Below are positions 41,787-51,400 of a stretch of DNA of 64,000 nucleotides, piece after piece; positions within the stretch are counted from its first letter, which is position 1, and each line of letters starts with the position of its first letter. The notes below the pieces were generated by a model that saw nothing but the letters and a program-made list of their open reading frames with translations, was not told the origin of the DNA and did not search any database. Location: assembly GCA_045629285.1 (NCBI GenBank), contig JAZQQY010000041.1, positions 62,001-126,000 of the forward strand, read 5' to 3'. The stretch is from UBA1723 sp045629285. GTDB taxonomy: Bacteria; Bacteroidota; Bacteroidia; Bacteroidales; Paludibacteraceae. Position numbers and translations under genes: made by a program.

Positions 41787-42380
41787 TTATTTTGCGAAAT
41801 AAGCGTGAATATGAGTATCGTAGTTAGAAGAAACCTTGAATGCCTCAGTTGCGAACCAGCGTCTCTCCTCCAATGATGTCTCTGCACCGTTCTTCTTCAT
41901 GATGTCAAGAAGCGGAGCATACTGTGCCTTCGATGCTACAATAACAACATCCTTGTGATTCTTTGCTGCTGCTCTGATAAGGCTGATACCACCTATATCA
42001 ATCTTCTCGATGATCTCTGCCTCGCTCTTACCCTCTGCTACTGTCTGCTCGAATGGGTATAGGTCAACGATTACTAGGTCGATCTCTGGAATCTCGTACT
42101 TAGCCATCTGCTCCTCGTCCTCCTTCAAACCACGACGGCCTAGGATACCACCGAATACCTTAGGGTGAAGAGTCTTAACACGACCACCCAAAATTGAAGG
42201 ATATGAAGTCAAATCCTCAACAGCCTTGCAAGGGATTCCCTGTGACTCGATGAATGTCTGTGTACCACCAGTTGACAATATTTCGACTCCGTTTTCGTTC
42301 AATGTCTTCAAGATCTCAGACAAACCATCTTTGTGGAAAACGGAAATAAGCGCTCTCTTTATTTTCTTATTTGCTGACAT
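41787..42380 (-). CDS. purH: IMP cyclohydrolase domain of PurH, without the AICAR transformylase domain
   Basis: PurH is normally a protein of about 510 residues carrying out the last two steps of IMP synthesis. This gene encodes only 197 residues, the cyclohydrolase (MGS-fold) part: ALISVFHKDGLSEILKTL, LSTGGTQTFIE, VKTLHPKVFGGIL, IDLVIVDLYPFEQTV and IDIGGISLIRAAAKN. It ends NYDTHIHAYFAK, then TAA, where homologues run on into the transformylase. Two bases after the TAA comes the mreB ATG, so the second half has been cleanly lost or moved. A -7 box lies 27 bases upstream. The transformylase step must be supplied elsewhere. Confidence 0.92.
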   Translation of the reverse strand: MSANKKIKRALISVFHKDGLSEILKTLNENGVEILSTGGTQTFIESQGIPCKAVEDLTSYPSILGGRVKTLHPKVFGGILGRRGLKEDEEQMAKYEIPEIDLVIVDLYPFEQTVAEGKSEAEIIEKIDIGGISLIRAAAKNHKDVVIVASKAQYAPLLDIMKKNGAETSLEERRWFATEAFKVSSNYDTHIHAYFAK

Positions 42381-42407
42381 AATTTTGAAATTTCGTTAGT
42401 ATGCCAA

Positions 42408-42415
42408 CAAAATTA
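42408..42415 (-). promoter_or_regulatory. -7 box for the purH-mreB-mreCD-mrdA-rodA operon
   Basis: The minus strand reads TAATTTTG, 27 bases before the purH start. No good -33 TTG is seen. Confidence 0.55.
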
Positions 42416-42570
42416 CTAATTTATCTTCACTTTATGAAAAATTTTTCACATAAAAATTAACGATTTTTAACGGGAAAAGTACGTTCTTGATACATCTCTA
42501 ATTTCTAGCATTTTCTTTGATCAACAGCTCCCATTTCCAGACATAAATTCTATAAAAAAGACGCCATGAA

Positions 42571-42610
42571 GAAAAACAAAAAGAGTGAAGAACCATACAA
42601 TTCTTCACTC
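42571..42610 (-). terminator. Terminator after queA
   Basis: GAGTGAAGAA (42583-42592) pairs with TTCTTCACTC (42601-42610), 10 bp perfect, with an 8-base loop. On the minus strand it is followed by TTTTTGTTTTTC. Confidence 0.9.
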
Positions 42611-42639
42611 TCAATCCTTAACTCTTATTTATCTGGCAA

Positions 42640-43692
42640 TTACTCCATAATCAACATCGCATCTCCGTATGCTCCAAACTTGTAGCCTTCCTTGATTGCA
42701 ACGTCGTATGCCTTCATCACGTTGTCGTAACCACCGAATGCAGTCACCATCATCAACATTGTCGAGTATGGCAAATGGAAGTTTGTTATGCATCTGTTCG
42801 CAACGCTGAAATTGTATGGAGGGAAGATGAACTTGTTTGTCCAACCCTCGAATGGTTTGATCATTCCGTCTGTGCTGACAGATGTCTCGATCGCCTTCAA
42901 AACTGTTGTTCCGACTGCGCATACGTTTCTGCTCTTTCTTGTTGCAGCGTTAATGATGTTTGCATTCTCCTCATTAACCTCAATCTGCTCAGAATCAGTC
43001 TTGTGCTTAGTCAAATCCTCAACATCGATGTCGCGGAAATTTCCAAGACCTGCGTGAAGTGTGATGCGAGCGAACTCACATCCCTTGATCTCCAATCTCT
43101 TCATCAACTCACGTGAGAAGTGCATACCTGCTGCTGGCGCCATGACTGCTCCCTCCTTGTCGGCATAGATAGTCTGATAACGTTCCGCATCCTCTGGCTC
43201 AACTGGACGTGTGATGTAGTCTGGCAACGGTGTACGGCCAAGCTTCATCAAAAGGTCTTTGAACTCCTCCTGTGAACCGTCAAACAAATATCTCAATGTA
43301 CGGCCTCTTGAAGTTGTGTTGTCGATAACCTCAGCAACAAGCGAATCATCCTCACCAAAATATAGCTTATTTCCGATACGTATCTTACGAGCTGGCTCAA
43401 CCAAAACATCCCAAAAACGCATCTCGCTGTTCAACTCTCTCAAAAGAGTAACCTCGATGTTTGCATTTGTCTTCTCTTTGTTTCCCTCCAAAATAGCTGG
43501 GAACACTTTTGTATCATTAAGAATAAAAACATCCTCTTCGTCGAAATACTCAAGAATATCCTTGAATATCTTGTGCTCAATCTCTCCTGTCTTCTTGTGC
43601 AACACCAATAACTTGCACTCATCGCGATGCTCAGATGGATACTGTGCAATGCTCTCCTCAGGAAGATTGAATTTAAACTTTGAAAGCTTCAT
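42640..43692 (-). CDS. queA: S-adenosylmethionine:tRNA ribosyltransferase-isomerase
   Basis: QueA makes epoxyqueuosine at the wobble position of GUN tRNAs. The 350-residue protein has family motifs LPEESIAQYPSEHRDECKLL, DVFILNDTKVFPA, RTPLPDYITRP, GAVMAPAAGMHFSRELM, TLHAGLGNFRDI and the C-terminal TNFHLPYSTMLMMVTAF. The frame extends 13 codons upstream; ATG 43692 gives the usual start MKLSKFKFNLP. Neither epoxyqueuosine reductase nor tgt is nearby. Confidence 0.96.
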   Translation of the reverse strand: MKLSKFKFNLPEESIAQYPSEHRDECKLLVLHKKTGEIEHKIFKDILEYFDEEDVFILNDTKVFPAILEGNKEKTNANIEVTLLRELNSEMRFWDVLVEPARKIRIGNKLYFGEDDSLVAEVIDNTTSRGRTLRYLFDGSQEEFKDLLMKLGRTPLPDYITRPVEPEDAERYQTIYADKEGAVMAPAAGMHFSRELMKRLEIKGCEFARITLHAGLGNFRDIDVEDLTKHKTDSEQIEVNEENANIINAATRKSRNVCAVGTTVLKAIETSVSTDGMIKPFEGWTNKFIFPPYNFSVANRCITNFHLPYSTMLMMVTAFGGYDNVMKAYDVAIKEGYKFGAYGDAMLIME

Positions 43693-43815
43693 ATTTTTTC
43701 TTTTTAATGAATTTCTAAATAATGCCGTCAATATCTGCCATGTCGACGCGAATGCTCCTGTCGCTACATGACATCTTCGGCATAAATCCTAATATTAGGA
43801 AAAGACGTGGGGATG

Positions 43816-44535
43816 TTACTCCGCCTCTGTCTCTCCGATTGTCTTTATTGTTGGATCGTTGTCAAGCAAAAACTGGAACTGCTCAAGCGAAATGCAGTCT
43901 TCCAACTTCGCATCTCCGATTCTTGTACGACAAAGCGATGTCAGGTGTGCCCCACTCTTCAATGCCGTTCCGATGTCTCTCGCCAATCCACGGATATATG
44001 TGCCTTTGCTGCAAACCACTCTGATCTTGATCGCAGTCTGGGAATACTCCATCAACTCTATCTCGTCAATCACCAAAGTCTTCGGCTTGATCTCTACCTC
44101 CTCACCTTTACGAGCATATTCGTAGGCTCTCTTGCCGTTGATCTTCACTGCTGAAAATGCAGGCGGCACCTGCTGGATCTCACCCAAAAACTGCTTCAAT
44201 GTCTCTTCCACAAGTTCACGAGTGATATGCTCTGTAGGATAGTTTGCGTCGACTTCTGTCTCCAAATCAAACGACGGCGTAGTCGCTCCAAGCGCTAACT
44301 CTGCCACATACTCCTTTGTCTGGTACTGGAAATTGTCAATCTCTTTCGTCTTCTTGCCTGTGCAGACGATTAGCACTCCCGTCGCCAACGGATCAAGCGT
44401 ACCAGCATGTCCGATCTTGATCTTCTTCACACCAAGACGATGACGTATGTTGATACGGGCTTTGTTGACAAGGTCGAATGACGACCACTTCAACGGTTTA
44501 TTGAATAGTAATACTTCGCCTGCGATAAAATCCAT
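43816..44535 (-). CDS. truB: tRNA pseudouridine(55) synthase TruB
   Basis: The 239-residue protein has the catalytic motif KIGHAGTLDPLATGVLIVC (Asp about residue 48), the early FNKPLKWSSFDLVNK motif and the C-terminal CSKGTYIRGLARDIG. It isomerises U55 in the T-loop of tRNAs. It is 10 bases downstream of uppP and shares a minus-strand run with the DUF3098 gene and ftsX. Confidence 0.96.
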   Translation of the reverse strand: MDFIAGEVLLFNKPLKWSSFDLVNKARINIRHRLGVKKIKIGHAGTLDPLATGVLIVCTGKKTKEIDNFQYQTKEYVAELALGATTPSFDLETEVDANYPTEHITRELVEETLKQFLGEIQQVPPAFSAVKINGKRAYEYARKGEEVEIKPKTLVIDEIELMEYSQTAIKIRVVCSKGTYIRGLARDIGTALKSGAHLTSLCRTRIGDAKLEDCISLEQFQFLLDNDPTIKTIGETEAE

Positions 44536-44545
44536 ACCTGCGATA

Positions 44546-45421
44546 TTACATCATGCTGTAGCCGATTGCCCAGCATCCGATGATTGCACAATAGATTGCA
44601 AAGTAGATCAACTTTCCTTTCTTCACGAACTCGATCATTCCTTTGCATGCCAATGCACCAGAAATGAATGCTGCCAAAAATCCGACAACTGCGACATTCA
44701 AATCCAAGCCCATGTTCTGCACTCCATGCACTGCGCAAGTCCACTCGCCATTGGCCATCTCCATGACAGTCTTGCACTCAGGACACTTATGCTTGAAAAT
44801 CTTCAATAGCTGCAAGAATGCCTCTCCCAAGATTGGCACCAACACCATTAGGAATGAGAACTTAGCTACCGACTCCTTCTTGTTACCAAGTAGCAAACCT
44901 GTTGCGATTGTTGTCCCACTTCTCGACAAACCTGGCAATACGGCACATGCCTGACCAAGACCGATGATGAATGCGTCACGACGTGAGATATCCTCCTTGA
45001 TACGTGGCTTTGCATAATATGAGAATGTAAGAAGCGTAGCTGTAATCAGCAAACAGATTCCTACGATCAACAATCCTTCTCCGAAAATCTCCTCCACTTC
45101 TTCCTTGAAGAACATTCCAATGATAAAGATCGGAATCATAGAGATACAGATCTTCAACACATATTCTCTGTCTTCATTCCATGTCTTCAAACCTCCTGAC
45201 ATTGATCCTTTCATCACCTTGGAAATCTCACTCCATAGAATAACAATTGTACTCAACACTGTTGCGGCATGCACAATAGTGTCAAACAATAGGTTCTCAG
45301 CTCCACTTGTCTGCAAACCTAAAATCTCCTGACCGATTGTCAAATGTCCACTACTGCTGACTGGAAGAAATTCAGTCAAACCCTGAATCAAACCAAGAAT
45401 AAGAGCCTCTATCCAATCCAT
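44546..45421 (-). CDS. uppP: Undecaprenyl-diphosphate phosphatase UppP with a Cys/His-containing loop insertion
   Basis: It recycles undecaprenyl diphosphate to the monophosphate carrier. The 291-residue integral membrane protein has both active-site regions: LGLIQGLTEFLPVSSSGHL (about 9-27) and VLPGLSRSGTTIATGLLLG. Near residues 208-228 it contains HKCPECKTVMEMANGEWTC followed by AVH: CxxC, a third Cys and a His in zinc-ribbon spacing. As I remember them, most UppP proteins have only a short loop here. The insertion probably binds a metal or is a regulatory feature. Length is about 25 residues above the norm. Confidence 0.93.
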   Translation of the reverse strand: MDWIEALILGLIQGLTEFLPVSSSGHLTIGQEILGLQTSGAENLLFDTIVHAATVLSTIVILWSEISKVMKGSMSGGLKTWNEDREYVLKICISMIPIFIIGMFFKEEVEEIFGEGLLIVGICLLITATLLTFSYYAKPRIKEDISRRDAFIIGLGQACAVLPGLSRSGTTIATGLLLGNKKESVAKFSFLMVLVPILGEAFLQLLKIFKHKCPECKTVMEMANGEWTCAVHGVQNMGLDLNVAVVGFLAAFISGALACKGMIEFVKKGKLIYFAIYCAIIGCWAIGYSMM

Positions 45422-45425
45422 CCTA

Positions 45426-45752
45426 TTAGAACTTTATTGTTAATCCTTCTTCGTTATTGTCATTATAACTGTTCTCGGCTGGAACAACCGCATCATCTGT
45501 GTCGGCGATTACAAGACCCTTCTCCTCCTCTTCAGGAACCCAAAGAATAGCGAAAATCTCAAACACAAAACCAAACAATGCAATCATTGGAGCTACTGTA
45601 ACTCTCTGCGCACTAAAAATTTCTGGATTGAATTCTGTCCCTTCGGCACCTCCACCAATCATTAGAATGAATCCCAAAAGAATAATTGCGAATCCTACTG
45701 CCAAAAGCAAAAGATTCTTCTTAGGAAGTGCATATCCTTTATCCGCTTTCAT
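45426..45752 (-). CDS. DUF3098 family membrane protein
   Basis: The 108-residue protein has two transmembrane helices (LLLLAVGFAIILLGFILMIGG and VTVAPMIALFGFVFEIFAILW) with a FNPEIFSAQRVTVAP link, the DUF3098 pattern. Its C-terminus is an acidic, disordered tail. In Bacteroidetes it regularly sits between ftsX and uppP, as here, with gaps of 4-10 bases. Function is unknown. Confidence 0.85.
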   Translation of the reverse strand: MKADKGYALPKKNLLLLAVGFAIILLGFILMIGGGAEGTEFNPEIFSAQRVTVAPMIALFGFVFEIFAILWVPEEEEKGLVIADTDDAVVPAENSYNDNNEEGLTIKF

Positions 45753-45762
45753 TATTATATAT

Positions 45763-46635
45763 TTAAATGTAATACAACTCTTTTTCTTCTCTACTCAAGA
45801 ACTTGTTGACAGCAAAATATGTCGACAGCCAAGAGATCACAATTCCCGAAACAACAATCGCAGCAACCACAACTAAATAAATAGATCGGTCGGAATAGTC
45901 GATAAACAGGCTCAACTGGTCGCGCATCATATATGCGAACAAGGCTAGATAACCCACAGACAATACAGCTGCGATGAGCCCGATCATCACACCTTTCTTC
46001 AAGTAAGGTCGACGGATGAAACTTCTCGTCGCACCCACAAGCTTCATTGTGTTGATCAGGAATCTATCTGAATAAATGAGTAGACGCAATGTATTATTAA
46101 TAAGTACAAATGAGATGAAGAACAACACAGCCGCTACAATCAGGAATAGCAACGACACTTTCTGGATGTTATGGTTGACTTCATTGATAAACTGCTTCTG
46201 ATAAAATACATTGTCAACAATCCTGTACTCCTTGATTGTCTTAACAACTCCTTCAATCTTATCATTATCAGTGTACTCTGATTTCAAATTCACTATGAAA
46301 GATGCGCTCAAAGGATTATAGCCAAGGAAGGCGACAGGATCTTCTCCCATCTCCTGCTCCAAATCTTTGATAGCCTGCTCTTTGCTGATAAACACCACTT
46401 TCTTGGCGTAAGGTTGTCCACGAAGAATCTCATCAAGTGTAGTAATCTCCTTCTCCGCAGCATCTTCCTTTATTTCAATGGATACAGTGTAGTTTTCTCT
46501 TACATAGGCTGAAAGAGTGTCGCCGATTTTCAATCCCAACACAACAATACCAATCAAGAACAACACCATTGAAATACTGACAATGGTGGTAAGTTTGGAA
46601 TTAAATATCTTATATTTAGTAACAGAATCTTTCAT
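45763..46635 (-). CDS. ftsX: Cell division protein FtsX (ABC permease)
   Basis: The 290-residue protein has the FtsX plan: one N-terminal helix, an extracytoplasmic domain (SVEIKEDAAEKEITTLDEIL ... FISKEQAIKDLEQEMGEDPV) and three C-terminal helices (INNTLRLLIYSDRFLINTMKLVGATRSFIRRPYLKKG is the coupling loop). With FtsE it controls peptidoglycan hydrolases at division. No ftsE is in the window; the LolD-type ATPase at 6.2 kb is not adjacent. It heads the ftsX-DUF3098-uppP-truB-queA run. Confidence 0.93.
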   Translation of the reverse strand: MKDSVTKYKIFNSKLTTIVSISMVLFLIGIVVLGLKIGDTLSAYVRENYTVSIEIKEDAAEKEITTLDEILRGQPYAKKVVFISKEQAIKDLEQEMGEDPVAFLGYNPLSASFIVNLKSEYTDNDKIEGVVKTIKEYRIVDNVFYQKQFINEVNHNIQKVSLLFLIVAAVLFFISFVLINNTLRLLIYSDRFLINTMKLVGATRSFIRRPYLKKGVMIGLIAAVLSVGYLALFAYMMRDQLSLFIDYSDRSIYLVVVAAIVVSGIVISWLSTYFAVNKFLSREEKELYYI

Positions 46636-46745
46636 TTTAATGCAAAATAAACAAAAAAACAGTCACTTATAAAATTTTTTTTGAAAAATCTACTTGATTT
46701 ATAGGATTTTTTGATGTTGTGAAGACATCGTTTCGAAAATTGATT

Positions 46746-46753
46746 TATATTTG
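46746..46753 (+). promoter_or_regulatory. -7 box for the CotH gene group
   Basis: TATATTTG lies 62 bases upstream of the leader ORF and 169 bases upstream of the CotH gene. No -33 TTG at standard spacing. Confidence 0.5.
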
Positions 46754-46815
46754 ACGCGACTAAAACTGAAGCGTCAGTGATGCAATACTCTACTTAACTC
46801 TAATACATATTAAAT

Positions 46816-46926
46816 ATGATAACACTTACTGCAACTCAGACGAGAGCGCATTGTGCCTGCTCGTCAACTAACAACATGAAAATAATAACACATTCAATGC
46901 AAATTAAATTGTTTGGTTCCTTATGA
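46816..46926 (+). CDS. 36-codon leader ORF overlapping the CotH start
   Basis: An ATG at 46816 opens MITLTATQTRAHCACSSTNN and continues to a TGA at 46924-46926 that overlaps the next ATG as ATGA. The overlap suggests translational coupling to the CotH gene. The peptide has no family I recognise. It may be a leader peptide or a chance ORF in a 170-base leader. Confidence 0.35.
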   Translation: MITLTATQTRAHCACSSTNNMKIITHSMQIKLFGSL

Positions 46927-48464
46927 AAACACATTTACTACTTTCTGCATGTGTTCCTCTTCTACTTTCTGCTCAAGGCAAGGTCAAAGTGACTTTCAAA
47001 GACGGCAACACATTATCGCTTCCAATAGAAGCAGTCGACTCTATGAAGAGCGACACGAATCATCAAAAATTCTGCATGTCGTACTCAACAGACGACATTA
47101 AGAAATTCTCTTTCTCTGAGACAATATCGGCTAAGGATGTGGATTTGAAAGCAAGCGACAAAGCTCAAACTTTCAATCAACTCTTCTCAATGTCTGCTAT
47201 TGTTGACGGAAATGAAATATCTGTTCCGTTTGGCGACGTGAGCAACCAGACAATTGCATTCCCACCTAAAACGGAATATTTCTCTCCATCCTTCTCAACT
47301 TCCGGTATACACATATTTATTAACAGCAAAATCTGGAATGAGAACGACAAAATCAACATAGGCAAAAACATTGAAATCAAAGTTGCAGCCTATAACGGAG
47401 ATACTCGTACTTACCATCTTGACGCAATTACACCGTCGTGCCCGATCATCGAAATCAAAACTAACGGATTGTCAAGTAACTGGACTGACTTAAAATCCAT
47501 TTCTGTCGACGGAAAGACTCTTGACAAATGTGAGATAAAAGTTAAAGGTGGAGAGTATGACGCAAACGAGAAAAACAGTTTCAACATCAAATTCGATAGC
47601 AAACAGGAGATTCTCGGCATCACCAAAAACAAACGCTGGACTCTTGAAGCCAACGCTGGCGACCCTGCTTGCATTCGTGGTTTACTAGGCTACAACATTG
47701 CGAGCCGTGTCTCTAAATCGTGGAATCCTCAGGCAAAAAAAGTGGCTCTAATCGTGGATGGCAAATATGTCGGCTGCTACCTTATCTCCGAACAGCCTCG
47801 TGTCTGCAAGGGTAGAGTGGAGGATGGATGTTTGATGAGCATCAACGATAGCGCCGACAAAGAAGACGACTTCTTCAAAAGCACCATCTCAAACGCTGTC
47901 TTCGTGATGAAGGATCCGGAAACAGGTATGGACGGCACTAAAATTGTCCGCACACGTGAAGCGGTTAAGGAACTTGAAAAAGCCATCGAAGCAAAGAAGT
48001 GGAGTAGTGTTCACTCTATGCTCGACATTGAAAGTGTGGCTGAATGGACTGTTATAAATGAGATTGCCAAAAACGAAAAATCATTCGCAAGCGATACATA
48101 TATATATATTGACGACGAAAAGAAAATTCATTTTATCCCGTCTACACAATCTGCAAAAGCTTTCAACGCTGATTCCGACGCAGAAGGATTCACTGCTTAC
48201 GACAGAAACTGGATTGCTCTGCTAAAGAACGATTCTGATTTCAACTCGGCATTGAAAAAGGCGTTTGAAAAGATCACGTCGGCTGAAAAGGATATCCTTT
48301 CTTGGATCGACAAAGAAGCTGAGCAAACTGTGGGAGACGCTCTAGCAAACAACAATCTTAGTCGCAACGGCATCACCAACCCTGACACCTACGACAAGGA
48401 GATTGCAAACCTAAAGTCTTGGTTGTCAGCAAGAATCAAATGGCTTTCAAGCGAGTGGAAATAA
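46923..48464 (+). CDS. CotH-family exported protein, catalytic segment degenerate
   Basis: The 513-residue protein has a short signal peptide (LLLSACVPLLLSAQ, also a possible lipobox). A beta-sandwich region follows (SLPIEAVDSMKSD ... IEIKVAAYNGDTRTYHLDAI), then a CotH kinase-like domain from about 175: DLKSISVDGKTLDKCEIKVKGG, NKRWTLEANAGDPACIRGLLGYNIASR, YVGCYLISEQPRV. CotH proteins are atypical protein kinases. The acidic segment near the end of the fold, WDFDLAWG in the neighbouring protein's second domain, is here IPSTQSAKAF, so catalysis is unlikely. It lies 18 bases before a second CotH gene and is probably co-transcribed with it. Confidence 0.82.
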   Translation: MKTHLLLSACVPLLLSAQGKVKVTFKDGNTLSLPIEAVDSMKSDTNHQKFCMSYSTDDIKKFSFSETISAKDVDLKASDKAQTFNQLFSMSAIVDGNEISVPFGDVSNQTIAFPPKTEYFSPSFSTSGIHIFINSKIWNENDKINIGKNIEIKVAAYNGDTRTYHLDAITPSCPIIEIKTNGLSSNWTDLKSISVDGKTLDKCEIKVKGGEYDANEKNSFNIKFDSKQEILGITKNKRWTLEANAGDPACIRGLLGYNIASRVSKSWNPQAKKVALIVDGKYVGCYLISEQPRVCKGRVEDGCLMSINDSADKEDDFFKSTISNAVFVMKDPETGMDGTKIVRTREAVKELEKAIEAKKWSSVHSMLDIESVAEWTVINEIAKNEKSFASDTYIYIDDEKKIHFIPSTQSAKAFNADSDAEGFTAYDRNWIALLKNDSDFNSALKKAFEKITSAEKDILSWIDKEAEQTVGDALANNNLSRNGITNPDTYDKEIANLKSWLSARIKWLSSEWK

Positions 48465-48482
48465 CGGATAAATGATACTAAG

Positions 48483-51400
48483 ATGAAAAAAACAATATAT
48501 TTATGTGCGTCCATGCTTTTGGCGTCAGGCACAATTCAAGGTCAGACAATCGATTTTGAAGGAGACGGAATCTCTGGTTCATATAATGTCAGCGATATTG
48601 ACAATTACAAAACTAATGGTGCATCCCACTCATTCGAATTGAAATATCCGATGCCGAAAATGAAGGAAATCACTTTGTCAAAATCATCCGTTGATTTGAC
48701 TAAAGCTGATAAAAAGACATCAGGAAACGAAATCAAATCCTTCTCTTTCAAAGCATTATATAATAACGGTTCTATAGTGGCCGACGTTGAAGGCAAAATC
48801 AACGGCGACGAAATCAACGTCTTCATTCCATATTATGAGGGTGGGGCAATCATAGCTTCATTCGTGTCGACAGGAACCGTTTTCGCAGACGGCATCCTAC
48901 AAAAGAGTGGAGTGAACAGCAATGTTTACAATAGCAATATCAAATACAAAGTGGTTGATAAAGAAGGAAATGTCCGCACTTACACAGTAAAAGTTTACAA
49001 CAGCGGATTGCCTATCCTTCGTATCGACGCTCCGGCTGATATGGCATCAAAGATGTGGAATGGCAGCTATCCAGTCGTCCTAATTTCCGCAAAGGGAAAG
49101 AAAATGGCAGAAGCTAAGGCTGAAATAAAGCCAAAAGGAGGACAAAATTCCGCATCGAAAAGAGATTTCAACCTCAAATGCAACAAGAAAACCGCATTCG
49201 CCAACATGGCAAAAAACAAACGTTGGGTGCTTCTTTCAAATGCCGACGACGCTTCCATGCTACGTACAAAAGCTGGACTTACTCTCGGAAAAGAGTTGAG
49301 CGGATTGGCTTGGACACCGTCGTCTGAATTCGTGGAAGTTGTGATGGGCGACAAGCATCTCGGCACTTACCTGCTTTGCGAACAGATCCGTGTGGCTGAT
49401 GGCAGAGTTGCCGAAAGTGCAGTGTGGGAAATCACAAATGAAATCGAGGCGGACGACGTATGGTTCACATCCGACAAAGGCACAAAAATCCGTCTGGTGG
49501 ATTCATCCAATGATGACGTCTCATCGGATTTGGAGAAAGCAAAAAACGCTGTAAACAAGTTTGAATCAGCTCTTTATGGAGACAAATCCTTTGATTCATA
49601 CATAGATGAGGATAGTTTTGTCGACTGGATATGGGCCAATGAAATCTGCAAGAACGAAAAATCCGCATTCAAGAAAGATTGCTATTTCCGCATCACACCG
49701 GACGGAAAGATTGCAATGTCTCCGATCTTCTCAAACGAAAAATACCTTGGCAATAACGTTCAATCATACGAAGGCTTCACAACAATCAACGGCGGATGGA
49801 GTGAGAAGATGATGCACGACGCGAACTTCTCATCAGCACTCTGCAACCGTTTCAAGGAGATCTCGTTGACAGAAGGCGCAGTAGTGTCAGCCATTGAGGA
49901 ACAAAAGGATTTGATTACATTGTCAGCCTCTGCTAATGCAAAAGAGTGGGGGAAAAACGACAACATGAGCAAGGAAGCCTCATCGTTAACAGATTGGATT
50001 AAAAACAGATACGAGTGGCTTTCATCTGTAAGCGACGGCATCTGCAAGTGTGCTAAGGCAGACAAGGCAACAAGCAACAACGAAATTAAGACATTCGAAA
50101 TCAAGAAAGCAAACAACGGTTCCGCACTACTTGAGGATTATACTGCAACAATCTCTGGCGATAGTGTAAAGATATTCGTGCCATACTTGGTTAACTTCAA
50201 TCTGCTGGCAGACTTCACCGTCGCCAACGGAGCAACAGTCTACTGCAACGGAGAGGAGATCAAAAGCGGCAAGAACAGCGTCGACTACCATAAACCACAA
50301 CAATTCAAAGTGGTGTCATCAAACGGAGATGTCCGCACTTACATCGTCAGTATCTACAACAGTGGACTTCCAGTAATCTATTTGACAACAAAGAACAATC
50401 AAGCAATCAACAGTAAGGACACTTGGTTAGATAATACTCAATTGACTGTATATAAAGCAGATGGAACTGTTGATTATGATGCCGAACCAGAATTGTGTCA
50501 GGTGAAAGGACGTGGAAATTCCACATGGTCAGCCTCGACTGAGAAGCGTCCGTATGCCGTCAAACTAAACAAGAAATCACGCATCTTGGGAATGGTGGAG
50601 CATAAGCGTTGGGTGTTGATGGCAAACTTCTACGATGCCACTTTCTTCCGCAACACCATGTCAAACTACCTTGGAAAGATGTACACCAACCAAGATTGGG
50701 TGCCAAGCGGATACAATGCCGAACTTGTATTGAACGGTTCACATAAAGGTAACTACTACTTCTGCGAACAGGCAAAGATTAATGAAAACCGTGTCGACGG
50801 AAAATACCTGATTGAGGCCGACATCAAGGAAGGCATAAAGAACGGAGCCATTGAAGGACCACAATCGCACAACGCATTCTTCACAAAGGATCCGGAGCTG
50901 GCAACCAACTCCACAGAATATCAGAATGTGAAGAGCATCATTGAAAAGTTTGAGAAAGCCTTATATGGCAAAGACTACAACACCTTGCTACAACTCATTG
51001 ATTTAGAGAGCTTCGTAGATTGGTATATGATCAAAGAGTGGTCGCACGACATCGACGGAAACATGCATACCAGCTGCTATTTCACAATCATGGACGACGG
51101 CACAATCAAGATGGGACCGATGTGGGATTTCGACCTAGCGTGGGGAGGCAATCCATTCTCAAGCATGGGACAGGGTTACAATGCGTATGAAGACTTCTAC
51201 ATCACTACCAATCCAATTACTCAACCGCAAGGCAAGACATGCACAAGCTGGTTCGGAGAGTTCATCAAGATGCCTGAATTCCAGAAGTTGTTGAAAGAGA
51301 AAGTGCTCAACATCAATTCACACTTAGATGAAATCCTTGCCTATATCGACGAGAACACCGAATACCTGCTATTGTCAGCCACAGCCAACAAAGTAGGAAA

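Noticed and set aside
41787..42380. PurH truncated by a simple frameshift, with the rest still present
   Set aside because: Only two bases separate its stop from the mreB start, so there is no room for a decayed transformylase domain.
42629..42922. Minus-strand ORF inside queA and many similar nested ORFs in other frames
   Set aside because: They lie wholly within well-supported genes, have no family features and follow the host gene's codon pattern.
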